Notes: generated from the letters alone by a model not told the origin. Positions 8,113 through 17,298 are shown, counted from the stretch's first letter. The stretch is DNA of 32,084 bases from an uncultured Candidatus Poseidoniales archaeon (GCA_902593945.1 CACJKA010000004.1:77434-109517); one strand, 5' to 3'. Numbers and translations are program-made.

Positions 8113-11100
8113 TCATAGGAAATCGGTTAAAGTCATTACAGTAACTCTATCATTATTGAATAAAGAATCCGCACTTTCAGTCAGCCATTTTACTCTTTGT
8201 TCAGTATACATACCTACTCCATAATTTTCAATAATTCCTTCTGTTACTTTGATATATTTTCTCACAGAACCTTCTGTAACAGTTAGTATAACATTCCCTC
8301 CACACATTGTTGAATCTTCACCTCTTCTGGCAGATAATCCTCCAATTTCCAATTTATGTGATTGAATACATTTTCCAGCAAGGGGCATTCTTCTATATTT
8401 TTCACCACATTTTACACATCTAACTTTTTGTCTAGTAAATGCGACAAGGTTTCCTCTTAAATCGGGTAAAAAGTGAGATTCTATTACTTGTGATGCAACC
8501 TTTTCTACCCTTACGCTTCTTAGTAAAGCTCCGATAGACAACTGACCATTCATTTTGTCTTCCATAGTTTTCAGTGTTTTGTATGATGAATTTATTGGCC
8601 CTGCATCTAATTCGCCTGATTCATGCGTCCAGCCATAACCTCGCAAATCTCCTATAGTCCCCAAGCGCGTTTCTACAGTTTCAACTTCGCCACTCAATTC
8701 ACTAGGATGTGGTTGATTCTGTGTTTTCTCATAGAAGGATCTTGTGTAATAGTGTGAACAATCAACATTCAGCGCCTCCTTATCGATTTCACTAGGATTT
8801 AATCTGGTAGTTAATACAAGAGGAGCATCCATCCTACCTCCTCTTCCGGAGGGTAGTATGTGTTTCGAGAAATTTAGTAAACCATCCATCAACATCAAGA
8901 TACTGTCTTCATCTCCATCACAATTTCTCCTTTTTGCAGCATGGAAAAGTGGATGCGCATAGCCAGCCGATGCTGCCGTCCAACCAATTATTCTACACAA
9001 CACACCACCAGATGTATGAGGCGCTAACCCTATTGCCAATGACCCAACTATGTCATGAACAGTCTTGACATTGTAGAATGGCTCCATCTTGTAAAAACGA
9101 ACCAACAAATCATCTACAAAATTGCAAGTAGCAATCAAATGTTCTTCTGCATTAAGTGAAGGGATAATATCTTGAGGAAATAGTTCTAAAATCTGCTCAT
9201 CATTCTCTAGCTCCTTCCCAAAAACATCTTTTTCATATCCTAATTCGTATAATTTTTTCCAAGACGTGTGAACTTCTTTAGGTTTGAAATGTGTTACTGG
9301 GACATCAATCATATCGTATCTGGAAGTCCCATCTCTGAAAACAGAGACACCAAATTTCCCTCTTAATATTCCCTTTTCTATGGGCTCAGGAGTTTGTGCT
9401 TCAGACAACAACTCTTTTTGTGCTTTGATAAATTCCGGCAATCTATCTAATCCAAGCAATCTTCTTTTAACTTCTAATAACTTATCCAAGTCCACTGTAG
9501 TTCTTTCCCCTCTCCTCCTCCTTGAATTAGATCCTCTTGATTTTCTTTCAATTGTTTTCCCCCCACATTCTACAACCTCTCCTTCTGAATTTCTATTATG
9601 GCAAATAAGATTGGGGGACTCCTTTCCACAATCTTTACAAATACGTCTTGACATTTCAACTCTAATCCTTCCTTTTTTGGCTGCTTGAATTAGTAATTTT
9701 TGACTCCCTCCATTTTCGCCTATAGGGTATAGTGAGTGAGTTAATGGCTTCAATTCTCTTCTAGCGGATTTTTCTGGGCGCCCCATCCTAGCTCCTATTC
9801 TGCAGGGCACCGAATCTTCCCATCTGAGGTTAGATGTTTTCCTAACTACCCATAAACTTCTTTCAACTTCATTTTCATCCAGTAGTATTTTTGCATTAAC
9901 TAACGCAGCATCATTTTCTGACCCATGATCAATAATTTTTGCCGCAGCCAGATCTCCAGCTTTCTCTGTTTGCTCAATATTTAATCCAGATTGCCTCGCA
10001 GCAGTGGTTGCTTCAATTCGAGCCAGATCTCTTTCTTTTTCCAAATCACCAATTCTTTCGTCTTCTCGACTAATAATTTCTAACGAGTTATTTATTTTTG
10101 CAATCCTGTCAGTAATATGTGATTCAGAATCAACAGATTTTCTTATATTGTTTTCGTAAATCTCAAACCCTAATCCCTCAAGAAGCGCTTCCCAGTGTTT
10201 TGTAATTATTATATCTTCATTGCTGTGAAAATGTTCAATTCCCAGTGTCATCAATGACGATTTAATTACGCCATTATCTTCAACCATAGTCCATCTAGTT
10301 TGAGTCTTAGATATTTGTTCAGGTATTTCCACTTCATCCATGTTTTCAAGAGGCCAGTCACTAACTACATTTGGAATAATCAACTTATTATCCTCAATTC
10401 TAGAATTAGCAAGAGTTTGTATTAAGGGCGCCATAAATGTCATTGGTAAGTCAGACCACCAAAGATTCCACGGAGGTGGGATTGCAGTCCCGAATTCATT
10501 AGAAATTTCTTTTATTTCTATCCAATTTAATTCTAACTCTCTGAGGTAGGTTATCCAATTTCTTTTCCTCCATTTCCGGTCATTTGGATCTTCTCCCCCT
10601 CTCTTTATTGCTCCATTAAATGGTAATCCATCGGGTAAAGATTCAATATTTGCATTGATTATCTTAGCAAATTTTTCTACCTTGTTTGGCATATCTAGAG
10701 ACTCTGATAATTCTGATGCCCACCAATCCTTGTTGTATGAGGAAGGAACTAATTTCTTGTTATTTTCTAAGAACTCACCATAACCTATCAAAATTTCTCC
10801 AGAGTCCCATATTGATTTCACATTTGCAACATTTAATCTCCAATCATCAAGATTTCTAATTCTTCTAAATTCTCCATCATTCATCAATACCGTGGGCCCA
10901 TCAATTTCAGTACACGGTGTTACTGCACAAGCCTTTCCAGGCCTCTCAATTTTCATTTGAGTCCCGACTGCTAGAAAACCACCCATTGCCTCCATAGTCA
11001 CCGGATTGACTCCTGCCGCCGCAAGACCTGTAATTCTACTTCGGCCATATCTTAATCTAAATCCTCCTGGATAATTCGGCTCCCCGAATACAGGTCTTCC

Positions 11101-12084
11101 CGCAATCACATCTTCCATATATCGGCCAATAGGGGTAATTTGTCTTGGTTTGAAAGAAGTTTTATTTTCTATATCTATTTTATTTTTATTAGCAAATTGT
11201 GCAATAAATTCCCAGCCCTTAATATTCATTCTTTCTGTATGTTTTTGCACTTTTGGTGCCTTTAGGCACAATCCTTCTCCAATAACAAGCATCACACCAC
11301 CTCGTATTCTAGTGCGATACGTTCCATTTGAATTTACAATATTCCTAACTTCTTTATACCCTGAACATTCAATTCTCTCAGTCTCTTCTCCATTAACCAT
11401 TACGGGGCATGCACGAATAATGGTCTCAATTTCTTCCGGAGGGGGTTTGTACTGCAAACCAACTCTATAAAGTCCAAATTCTTCCTTTACGCGTTCAACT
11501 TCTTGAGTTGTTGGAATATACCTGTTCAATCCTAACTCTCTTCTAACCATATCTCCTATCAATACGCCCAGTGCTTGAGCAGTACCTCCAGCAGCTCTTA
11601 TAGGTCCACAAAAATCAATTGAAAGGAATTCTGTTCCATCTGCATTATTTAGAATTCGAACATCTCCTATTCCATCTAAAGGTGCAACTAGTACTGCCTC
11701 CGTCAATACTGCTAACCCTACTCTGAGTCCACAATCAATTGACTTTTGCATATCTAATGTTTCTTCATTCATTCTTCTTGCAACATCAACTGCAATTTGT
11801 ATAGAAGCACTTTCCCTGTCTGTTGTATTGAGAAGATTTCGTAAATCTTCCTCAATTTTCATTCCATCTAAATAATCTTCTAGTAATTTTTCAGTTCTGC
11901 TAGCCAAATCAGAAGCTCTAGGTATTTCAATAGTATTTTCAAAATCTAAATTTTTAGATTTTGCAATCGAAGCAATTTGATAAGCGTTCTCAGTCCTTTC
12001 TTCAAGCCATGATTCATACCTTTCTTGTTCTTTCTCAAGACGTTCCGAGTCTATCGTAAATGAATTCAAATTTACTTCACTCAT
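8113..12084 (-). CDS. polC: DNA polymerase II (family D) large subunit DP2
   Basis: Catalytic subunit of the archaeal replicative PolD. Recognised by ACPVMVNGEETER, GRSRITGLAAAGVNP, PGKACAVTPC and the active-site segment NCDGDED (N1054; D1056 and D1058 correspond to catalytic aspartates in characterised enzymes), followed by PSGRGGRMDAPLVL. A cysteine cluster (CKDCGKESPNLIC, then VECGG) precedes the catalytic core. A C-terminal zinc site (VRCVKCGEKY..GKC, MCGG) should bind the small subunit DP1, which is not in this window. At 1,323 residues it is in the larger part of the family range, and the sequence runs uninterrupted through the catalytic site where some archaea carry an intein. ATG 12084 follows GGGGACGGAC. 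Diverges from pyrE and converges on mptE with abutting stops. Confidence 0.95.
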   Translation of the reverse strand: MSEVNLNSFTIDSERLEKEQERYESWLEERTENAYQIASIAKSKNLDFENTIEIPRASDLASRTEKLLEDYLDGMKIEEDLRNLLNTTDRESASIQIAVDVARRMNEETLDMQKSIDCGLRVGLAVLTEAVLVAPLDGIGDVRILNNADGTEFLSIDFCGPIRAAGGTAQALGVLIGDMVRRELGLNRYIPTTQEVERVKEEFGLYRVGLQYKPPPEEIETIIRACPVMVNGEETERIECSGYKEVRNIVNSNGTYRTRIRGGVMLVIGEGLCLKAPKVQKHTERMNIKGWEFIAQFANKNKIDIENKTSFKPRQITPIGRYMEDVIAGRPVFGEPNYPGGFRLRYGRSRITGLAAAGVNPVTMEAMGGFLAVGTQMKIERPGKACAVTPCTEIDGPTVLMNDGEFRRIRNLDDWRLNVANVKSIWDSGEILIGYGEFLENNKKLVPSSYNKDWWASELSESLDMPNKVEKFAKIINANIESLPDGLPFNGAIKRGGEDPNDRKWRKRNWITYLRELELNWIEIKEISNEFGTAIPPPWNLWWSDLPMTFMAPLIQTLANSRIEDNKLIIPNVVSDWPLENMDEVEIPEQISKTQTRWTMVEDNGVIKSSLMTLGIEHFHSNEDIIITKHWEALLEGLGFEIYENNIRKSVDSESHITDRIAKINNSLEIISREDERIGDLEKERDLARIEATTAARQSGLNIEQTEKAGDLAAAKIIDHGSENDAALVNAKILLDENEVERSLWVVRKTSNLRWEDSVPCRIGARMGRPEKSARRELKPLTHSLYPIGENGGSQKLLIQAAKKGRIRVEMSRRICKDCGKESPNLICHNRNSEGEVVECGGKTIERKSRGSNSRRRRGERTTVDLDKLLEVKRRLLGLDRLPEFIKAQKELLSEAQTPEPIEKGILRGKFGVSVFRDGTSRYDMIDVPVTHFKPKEVHTSWKKLYELGYEKDVFGKELENDEQILELFPQDIIPSLNAEEHLIATCNFVDDLLVRFYKMEPFYNVKTVHDIVGSLAIGLAPHTSGGVLCRIIGWTAASAGYAHPLFHAAKRRNCDGDEDSILMLMDGLLNFSKHILPSGRGGRMDAPLVLTTRLNPSEIDKEALNVDCSHYYTRSFYEKTQNQPHPSELSGEVETVETRLGTIGDLRGYGWTHESGELDAGPINSSYKTLKTMEDKMNGQLSIGALLRSVRVEKVASQVIESHFLPDLRGNLVAFTRQKVRCVKCGEKYRRMPLAGKCIQSHKLEIGGLSARRGEDSTMCGGNVILTVTEGSVRKYIKVTEGIIENYGVGMYTEQRVKWLTESADSLFNNDRVTVMTLTDFL

Positions 12085-12222
12085 GTCCGTCCCCTAGCCA
12101 ACTAATAACTCTTCAAGAATACTCACCGTCCAATAACATTCAGTGTGAACATTGTCAAATATTATGTTTTGATGTGGTAACATTCATTCGATTAACTCTC
12201 GCCGTATAATAGAGAGAATAAC
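12085..12222. promoter_or_regulatory. Divergent polC/pyrE intergenic region
   Basis: These 138 bp must hold promoters for both genes. A direct repeat TAACATTCA occurs at 12134-12142 and 12178-12186, 44 bp apart. AT-rich elements (AAATATTATG near 12157, GTATAATAG near 12204) are candidate TATA sites, but neither is well placed enough to assign. No small gene is visible. Confidence 0.4.
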
Positions 12223-12807
12223 ATGTCGACAAGTGTTTTGGATGCTAAAGTTCGCTTAATAGAAAAGGTCAGAGAGTTGGCATATCTCCATTCTCCCGAC
12301 GATTTATTCACTCTTGCTAGTGGTCGCCAGAGTCCTCATTTCTTCGATATGAAGCCAGTAATGATGGATCCAGAAAGCGCGCATCTTTTAGGGGTATTAA
12401 TCCATGCTAAGATTAACTCTTTACAAGAAATTGATGCTGTGGGCGGGCTTGAGTTAGGAGCAGTCCCTCTGACGGGAATTGTCATAGCAAAGGCTCCAAA
12501 AGAGTCCACAATTCGTGGATTCATGGTTCGTAAAGAAGCCAAAGGACGAGGGGGTAGGAAAACTGGCAATCCACCAGGAATCGAGGGGGCTAGTCTGAAA
12601 AAAGGCGACAGAATAATTCTATTAGAGGATGTAACAACAACGGGGGGTTCTGCTTTGAAAGCATCAGAAAGAATGCGAAAAATTGGTTGTGATGTAGTTG
12701 CATGTATTACAATCCTTGACAGACAGGAAGGTGGAGCAGAGGCATTTGAACAGGCAGGCGTTTTATTAATTCCATTGTTGCTGCGTTCAGATATCACAGG
12801 TGAGTAA
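12223..12807 (+). CDS. pyrE: Orotate phosphoribosyltransferase
   Basis: Converts orotate and PRPP to orotidine 5'-phosphate in de novo pyrimidine synthesis. Diagnostic motifs: TLASGRQSPHFFDMKPV near the N-terminus, GLELGAVPLTG, FMVRKEAKGRG, and the PRPP-binding loop LLEDVTTTGGSAL at about residues 130-142. Length (194) is typical of archaeal PyrE. ATG 12223 is the only good start. The stop TAA is followed without a spacer by the ATG of the csaA-like gene, so the two are almost certainly translated from one message. Confidence 0.93.
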   Translation: MSTSVLDAKVRLIEKVRELAYLHSPDDLFTLASGRQSPHFFDMKPVMMDPESAHLLGVLIHAKINSLQEIDAVGGLELGAVPLTGIVIAKAPKESTIRGFMVRKEAKGRGGRKTGNPPGIEGASLKKGDRIILLEDVTTTGGSALKASERMRKIGCDVVACITILDRQEGGAEAFEQAGVLLIPLLLRSDITGE

Positions 12808-13206
12808 ATGGGTCAGCATGAGATTGATTCTGAAAATTTACCATATCATCCTGAAAAACTTCCGAAAAAAGATTATGTAAGTGTCAATGATTATTTTTCT
12901 TTGGATATAAGAGTAGGCAAGATTATTGATGTTGATAATTATCCTGAGATGAGAAAACCATCTTACAAAATCACAGTGGATTTTGGTCCAATAATTGGCA
13001 AACTTTCTAGCTCCGCTCAAATCACGAATTATTCTCGAAGTGAATTAATTAATCGTTTAGTTATTGGCGCTATAAATTTGGGCGAAAAAACATTGCCAGG
13101 TGGTTTTATATCTCAATTCTTAATTCTTGGAGCATTAGATCCTGACGGCACTGTAAAATTACTTGAACTTCCAGACAATGTCATGTTGGGCTCAACCGTA
13201 GCCTAA
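12808..13206 (+). CDS. csaA: CsaA-like tRNA-binding-domain (OB-fold) protein
   Basis: 132 residues. From about residue 30 it matches the tRNA_bind/EMAPII-type OB fold of CsaA: FSLDIRVGKIIDVDNYPE, PSYKITVDFGP, SSAQITNYS, LVIGAINLGEKTLPGGFISQFLILGA. In bacteria CsaA is described as a secretion-related chaperone; here a chaperone or RNA-binding role is inferred from family only. The 25 polar N-terminal residues are extra. It starts immediately after the pyrE stop and ends 6 bp from the stop of the convergent zinc-ribbon gene. Confidence 0.85.
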   Translation: MGQHEIDSENLPYHPEKLPKKDYVSVNDYFSLDIRVGKIIDVDNYPEMRKPSYKITVDFGPIIGKLSSSAQITNYSRSELINRLVIGAINLGEKTLPGGFISQFLILGALDPDGTVKLLELPDNVMLGSTVA

Positions 13207-13212
13207 GGTCGG

Positions 13213-14355
13213 CTAATACAACTCCTTGTGGATATAACAATAACTGCCATCTCTAAAAGCCATTCTTTTACATTTTTTACCGGTTCGAGAATCATTATGG
13301 TTACAGTAACCATCAGCCATTACCTCAGAGATTTTCATTGTCTTATAATTCTTTGAAATAATTCCTGAATCTTTCAAATCCTTATTCTTCCTGTCTGTTT
13401 GTTCTTCTCTCCATCTCTTAGTACATTCTCTACAAAGAAGCATATCTATCTTCTTTTCCTTCTTTTTGTCTGAACCTCCTCCGCTTGATAATAGATCCAA
13501 TCCCGCGCCTGCACCGCCTTCCATCGCCGCAAAGATTGCAAATACCGCCACCCCTGCAACGACAGTTCCAACGGCAACGGTCCCTAGGGTCTTTGCATAA
13601 GCCTCAACAGGATCATCTCCGACACTTTCGCAGTCAGTACATATGTGTGCCCAGCAACCTCCACTTTGACAATTCCATGCAAGTAATTTATCGGGCTTCA
13701 AACATTTCTCACAAGTTCCTTTCACAAGACCTTGTTCTGGATTGGTCGATACTATTGCTATCATTCCTCCAATTCCTAATAGTGCTGCTAATATTTTTAC
13801 CAAGACACCCCCTACTACAAATCCATAGGAAGCGATACCAACAGTTACTGCTCCTAGAATTTTTCTAATATCTTTCTTCTTTTTGAGATCTTCCTCAGTT
13901 AATGTTTGATCTTCAAGCAGCCTGACTTTTGTTGGATCACGATTCTCTCCCCTAAATCTCGGTTTTATTCCATTTAGAAGATCTAGTTCACCAGCATCAA
14001 ACCAAAACGTAGGGCAACTACTACAAGAATCAATAATTACGTTCTTTGTATCCAAATCCGACTGGCCTATAATACTAATTTTTTTACGAACGTTTTCTGG
14101 AATTTCTAACTCAATTTCATCCATTATTGTAGAACACATCGGACATTTACAATCTCCGCTACTCTTGATTATTTCATCTCTTTTTGTATCCAGCAAACTT
14201 CCTTCTGACATTACTAAATCCATAGATTTAGCAGTAACACCCACTCCCCAACATTCCTTACAAATCAATAAGTCTACACCTTCTACTTCTTCATTTATCT
14301 CTATGAATAATTCAACATTACATCGAGGGCAATCATGGCCGCTCAGTTCACTCAT
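13213..14355 (-). CDS. Multi-zinc-ribbon membrane protein of unknown function
   Basis: 380 residues. The N-terminus has a TFIIB-like zinc ribbon (CPRCNVELF, then ICKECWGVGV), followed by a second one (CKCPMCSTIMDEIEL, then CSSCPTFWFDAGELDLL), a pairing seen in zf-TFIIB-type proteins. The middle holds glycine-rich hydrophobic helices (VTVGIASYGFVVGGVL, ILAALLGIGGMIAIV), a cysteine cluster (CEKCLKPDKLLAWNC, CWAHICTDC) and another hydrophobic helix (VAVGTVVAGVAVFAIFAAM). The C-terminus has one more possible zinc site (CNHNDSRTGKKC..YCYIH). So cysteine-rich domains alternate with membrane segments. Possibly a membrane-associated stress or quality-control factor; no catalytic motif is seen and the function is unknown. 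Its start region overlaps a frame extending upstream of the divergent cyclophilin, but the true cyclophilin start (14440) clears it. Confidence 0.75.
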   Translation of the reverse strand: MSELSGHDCPRCNVELFIEINEEVEGVDLLICKECWGVGVTAKSMDLVMSEGSLLDTKRDEIIKSSGDCKCPMCSTIMDEIELEIPENVRKKISIIGQSDLDTKNVIIDSCSSCPTFWFDAGELDLLNGIKPRFRGENRDPTKVRLLEDQTLTEEDLKKKKDIRKILGAVTVGIASYGFVVGGVLVKILAALLGIGGMIAIVSTNPEQGLVKGTCEKCLKPDKLLAWNCQSGGCWAHICTDCESVGDDPVEAYAKTLGTVAVGTVVAGVAVFAIFAAMEGGAGAGLDLLSSGGGSDKKKEKKIDMLLCRECTKRWREEQTDRKNKDLKDSGIISKNYKTMKISEVMADGYCNHNDSRTGKKCKRMAFRDGSYCYIHKELY

Positions 14356-14439
14356 GGGACTTCATCAGATTTCTCCTTGATTAGTATTTTCACGACATCA
14401 CACCATCAACCTCATGAATGGAGGCGATTACGGTTAACC

Positions 14440-14922
14440 ATGACAATTGTACAAATGTCAACTACACTTGGAGAAATACAAATACAACTCTATACAGAGG
14501 AATGCCCTGAAACAACTGACAACTTCCTAAAATTGGTAGATTCTGGTTTCTATAATGGTTTACATTTCCATCGTATAATTAAAGACTTCATGATTCAGGG
14601 TGGGTGCCCTAACTCAAAAAATCCAGATAGTGGAAAGGCAGGAATGGGAGGTCCCGGATGGCAAATACCTTGTGAACCATCTGCTTTAGCTAAGAGTCAT
14701 GACCGCCCAGGTCTTTTTTCCATGGCGAATGCCGGTAGAAATACAGGGGGCTCTCAATTTTTCTTGACTACAGTGCCAACACCTTGGCTTAATGGAAACC
14801 ACGCAGTTTTTGGTGAAGTCGTAAAAGGCATGAGTGTCGTTAAGGAAATAGAAGGGCAAGAAACAGATCGTAGAGACAAGCCATTTACTCCAATGCAAAT
14901 AATCTCTGTAGAGAGAATTTAG
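14440..14922 (+). CDS. Peptidyl-prolyl cis-trans isomerase, cyclophilin type
   Basis: Single-domain cyclophilin of 160 residues, catalysing proline isomerisation in protein folding. Signature segments: [50 protein letters not shown], which together supply the usual active-site Arg, Phe, Gln, Trp and His. The frame is open back to 14335, but those 35 residues look random and overlap the divergent gene. ATG 14440 gives the family-like start [18 protein letters not shown]. No signal peptide, so cytoplasmic. It precedes fumC by 79 bp, and fumC has its own promoter. Confidence 0.93.
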   Translation: MTIVQMSTTLGEIQIQLYTEECPETTDNFLKLVDSGFYNGLHFHRIIKDFMIQGGCPNSKNPDSGKAGMGGPGWQIPCEPSALAKSHDRPGLFSMANAGRNTGGSQFFLTTVPTPWLNGNHAVFGEVVKGMSVVKEIEGQETDRRDKPFTPMQIISVERI

Positions 14923-14965
14923 GCATTATATTATACTTTATGTTCGTAACACTGCTCTATTATGC

Positions 14966-14981
14966 TTTAAGTTTATTAATA
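14966..14981 (+). promoter_or_regulatory. TATA box of the fumarase gene
   Basis: TTTAAGTTTATTAATA is the best TATA-like element in the 79-bp gap. Its centre is about 28 bp before ATG 15002, the usual archaeal spacing from TATA to transcription start. The message would therefore begin at or within a few bases of the start codon and be leaderless. Inferred from spacing only. Confidence 0.55.
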
Positions 14982-15001
14982 ACTTATTAACCGCTATAGA
15001 T

Positions 15002-16600
15002 ATGGCAAAGCACCGGGCAGGAGATAGGAGGATACTAAGCATAAGTATTCCCGAGGATTTAGCTAAGAAATTAGATAAGAAAGTTGGAAAAGGACAGAAT
15101 GATGGCCGTTCCGCTACAATATCAAAGATGATAGAGGAATCTTTGTATTCGGAACGTAAGTCTCAACCATATTCTCCTCAAACCGAAAGTAGATACCCTC
15201 TAACAGATCAAGAAGTTAGAATTGAGAAAGACACTATGGGCGATGTTGAAGTCCCTTCAGATAGATATTATGGTGCTCAAACTGCTAGGTCCCTAATCAA
15301 TTTCAATATCGGCGAGGACATCATGCCACATGCAATGATCCGTGCTTTTGGTATACTGAAGAAGGCTGCAGCACAAACAAATGTAGAACTAGGAGAGTTA
15401 GACCCAAAAATTGGTGCTTTAATTTCTACAGCGTGTGATGAAGTTATTTCAGGCTCATTAAATGACCATTTTCCATTACGGGTGTGGCAAACAGGTTCCG
15501 GTACTCAGACAAATATGAATGCCAACGAGGTCATTGCAAACCGTGCAATAGAACTAACGAATGGTCGTTTGGGCAGTAAATCTCCAGTACATCCGAATGA
15601 TCATGTAAATAGGGCACAATCAAGCAATGATACATTCCCAACCGCTATGCATATCGCCGCGGCAGAAGAAATACAACATAGATTATTGCCTGCTATAATG
15701 ACTCTAAGAAAATCTCTTGACAACAAATCAAAGGACTTTTCTCAGATTGTTAAAATCGGCAGAACCCATTTAATGGATGCAGTACCTTTGACTTTAGGGC
15801 AAGAATTTAGTGCCTACGTCTCGATGTTAGATTATGATATATCCCGGATCGAAAATGCCCAAAATGATTTATTTGAACTAGCATTAGGGGGTACAGCTGT
15901 AGGAACGGGGTTAAACACTCATCCAGATTTTGCAGAGATCGTGGCAAAGAAAATAGCAGACTATACTTCTTTAGAGTTCATCAGTGCTGAGAATAAATTT
16001 TCTCAACTCGCATCTCATGACGCCATAGTAGCAGCATCAGGAGCGTTGAATACGTTATCAGCCTCTTTGATGAAGATAGCCAATGACATCAGGTGGTTAG
16101 GTTCTGGGCCTAGATGTGGTTTCGGTGAACTATCTCTTCCTGCAAATGAACCAGGATCCAGTATTATGCCTGGAAAGGTTAACCCCACTCAAGCCGAAGC
16201 AATGACTATGGTTTGTTGCCAGGTAATGGGCAATAATACTGCAATTTCTATCGGAGGGAGCCAAGGAAATTTTGAGTTGAATGTGTATAAACCTATGATG
16301 ATTCATAATTTATTACATAGTATTAGAATTCTTTCAGATACTTGTATTTCATTTTCTGAAAAATGTGTGTCAGGGTTAGAGGCCAATCATGACAAAATCA
16401 CTCAACACTTAGAAAATTCATTAATGCTAGTTACTGCGCTAAATCCTCACATTGGTTATGATAATGCTGCAAAAATTGCTAAGTACGCTCATAAAAACAA
16501 TTTAACTCTTAGAGAAAGTGCATTAGGTTTAGAATTACTAAATAATGATCAATTTAATGAATGGGTGAAACCCGAAGAAATGACAGGTCCAAAGAAGTAA
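15002..16600 (+). CDS. fumC: Fumarate hydratase class II with N-terminal ribbon-helix-helix domain
   Basis: Residues about 73-532 are a full class II fumarase (fumarate/malate interconversion in the citric acid cycle). They show [20 protein letters not shown], the [13 protein letters not shown] segment, and the superfamily signature [11 protein letters not shown] starting at residue 385, with the catalytic-loop serine. In front lies about 50 residues resembling a CopG/RHH DNA-binding domain ([20 protein letters not shown], then [13 protein letters not shown]), joined by a short linker rich in Ser, Gln and Pro. The frame is continuous, and the only in-frame ATG near the junction (15238) would remove conserved fumarase residues, so the fusion seems real. 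The promoter 28 bp upstream places the message start at the RHH methionine. A dual enzyme and DNA-binding or tetramer-linking role is inference. Confidence 0.92.
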   Translation: MAKHRAGDRRILSISIPEDLAKKLDKKVGKGQNDGRSATISKMIEESLYSERKSQPYSPQTESRYPLTDQEVRIEKDTMGDVEVPSDRYYGAQTARSLINFNIGEDIMPHAMIRAFGILKKAAAQTNVELGELDPKIGALISTACDEVISGSLNDHFPLRVWQTGSGTQTNMNANEVIANRAIELTNGRLGSKSPVHPNDHVNRAQSSNDTFPTAMHIAAAEEIQHRLLPAIMTLRKSLDNKSKDFSQIVKIGRTHLMDAVPLTLGQEFSAYVSMLDYDISRIENAQNDLFELALGGTAVGTGLNTHPDFAEIVAKKIADYTSLEFISAENKFSQLASHDAIVAASGALNTLSASLMKIANDIRWLGSGPRCGFGELSLPANEPGSSIMPGKVNPTQAEAMTMVCCQVMGNNTAISIGGSQGNFELNVYKPMMIHNLLHSIRILSDTCISFSEKCVSGLEANHDKITQHLENSLMLVTALNPHIGYDNAAKIAKYAHKNNLTLRESALGLELLNNDQFNEWVKPEEMTGPKK

Positions 16601-16605
16601 AAAAT
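16598..16605 (-). terminator. T-run at the 3' end of the putative minus-strand RNA
   Basis: On the minus strand the structured region ends in CGGCTCA followed by six T residues and then ACTT. Oligo-T tracts are the usual archaeal termination signal. It falls at the fumC stop codon, where a minus-strand transcript would have to end to avoid running antisense through fumC. Confidence 0.4.
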
Positions 16606-16687
16606 GAGCCGAATTAACCGATAGGTGGGAGCTAGCAGTGGGTTCTGAACATTGGGGGATCATTACCCTCTGCTAACTCCGCAGGGT

Positions 16688-16727
16688 CCCAGGTTTGTAG
16701 GTTCCCTAAGGTTCCTACTCTCCTGGG
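16688..16727. repeat. Long hairpin in the noncoding locus
   Basis: The arms CCCAGG (16688-16693) and CCTGGG (16722-16727) enclose a symmetric 3x3 internal loop, then GTAGG (16697-16701) and CCTAC (16714-16718) around a 12-base loop. Eleven perfect pairs in two blocks are unlikely by chance in a region this short and support a folded RNA. Confidence 0.6.
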
Positions 16728-16900
16728 GTAGATGACTCTGAGACTTCTAGCTCTCTCTTCGTCCTTTTCCGAATCTTGGGAATCTCTTCTTTCAATCCGT
16801 ATTCGCTTATTTCCCTAGCTCTCACTAGTTTTTTCCACGTCTCAGTACTGATCCTCCACGGTTTCCCGCTCTTGTTCTCAATGTGTTTCCATTCAGTTTA

Positions 16901-16980
16901 CTTTCCCTTTCCTTGCGTCCAGTTCTCCTCTTCTTCATTTTCCCACATACTAGCCTCAATTTGATCCCATCTCTGTTCTC
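16901..16980. repeat. Internal duplication, copy B of two modules
   Basis: Module 1 (16901-16920) matches 17080-17099 at 19 of 20 bases. Module 2 (16965-16980) matches 17106-17121 at 15 of 16 bases. The modules keep the same order and orientation. Here 44 bases separate them, against 6 in the other copy. Confidence 0.65.
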
Positions 16981-17079
16981 TCTTCTTCGCTAATGTACCT
17001 CTTCGGGATAGTATTGTACTTCGGTTTATGTTTTCCCCGTTGCCGGTTCGGTTGTGTTTTCCGTACGCCTCTGTGATTT

Positions 17080-17121
17080 CTTTCCCCTTCCTTGCGTCCG
17101 GTTTTTCCCATCTCAGTTCTC
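17080..17121. repeat. Internal duplication, copy A of two modules
   Basis: Compact copy of the pair described at 16901-16980: 17080-17099 and 17106-17121. On the minus strand they read GAGAACTGAGATGGGA, then GGACGCAAGGAAGGGGAAAG. Confidence 0.65.
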
Positions 17122-17287
17122 CCGTTGTCTCTTCATCCACAGATGATTTGACTTATCCCCGAAGCTCTTTCGATCTTCGGTTTTACTGCCTCTTTTTCGA
17201 GGCTCGGTTTTTGTGGCCCGCGGGTCGTAACAAGTACGCCCACACCCCTCCATCGGAGCAGCAAAGTTCTCAGGGACGGCCGCGGCT

Positions 17288-17298
17288 CTTAAACCTTT
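17288..17298 (-). promoter_or_regulatory. BRE/TATA-like promoter for the minus-strand RNA
   Basis: The minus strand reads AAAGGTTTAAG, a purine-rich BRE-like block joined to a TATA-like TTTAAG. A start about 25 bases downstream would fall near 17264, at the edge of the GC-rich structured stretch. Confidence 0.45.

Larger units (their letters stand above)
16606..17290 (-). ncRNA. Putative long structured RNA of unknown class
   Basis: The only long gene-free stretch. It is about 53-56% GC at both ends (16621-16740 and 17161-17300), against mid-30s in neighbouring genes. It is strongly strand-skewed: only about 20% purines on the plus strand over 16901-16980. Stable hairpins occur at 16688-16727 (CCCAGG/CCTGGG plus GTAGG/CCTAC), 17159-17180 (CCGAAG/CTTCGG) and 17188-17203 (GCCTC/GAGGC). 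The minus strand is favoured: there the 17159-17180 hairpin has a GAAA tetraloop, the stem 16629-16638/16670-16679 is complete with a G-U pair, a promoter-like AAAGGTTTAAG lies at 17288-17298, and a T-run ends it. One stem (16627-16635/16747-16755) pairs better on the plus strand, so orientation is not certain. I could not match RNase P, SRP, 5S, tRNA or tmRNA motifs. Short frames inside look like random purine-rich translation. Confidence 0.5.

Noticed and set aside
14335-14439. N-terminal extension of the cyclophilin frame
   Set aside because: It overlaps the divergent zinc-ribbon gene, lacks any family similarity, and a good start exists at 14440.
16898-17140. An 80-residue minus-strand frame within the noncoding locus
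   Set aside because: Its composition (Glu, Lys, Arg, Trp, Gly) is what any purine-rich strand gives. There is no ribosome binding site, no recognisable domain, and it spans the duplicated RNA modules.
17224-17234. GTCGTAACAAG, identical to a conserved stretch near the 3' end of 16S rRNA
   Set aside because: Only 11 bases match. The following sequence does not continue as 16S and no anti-Shine-Dalgarno end follows. Probably chance.
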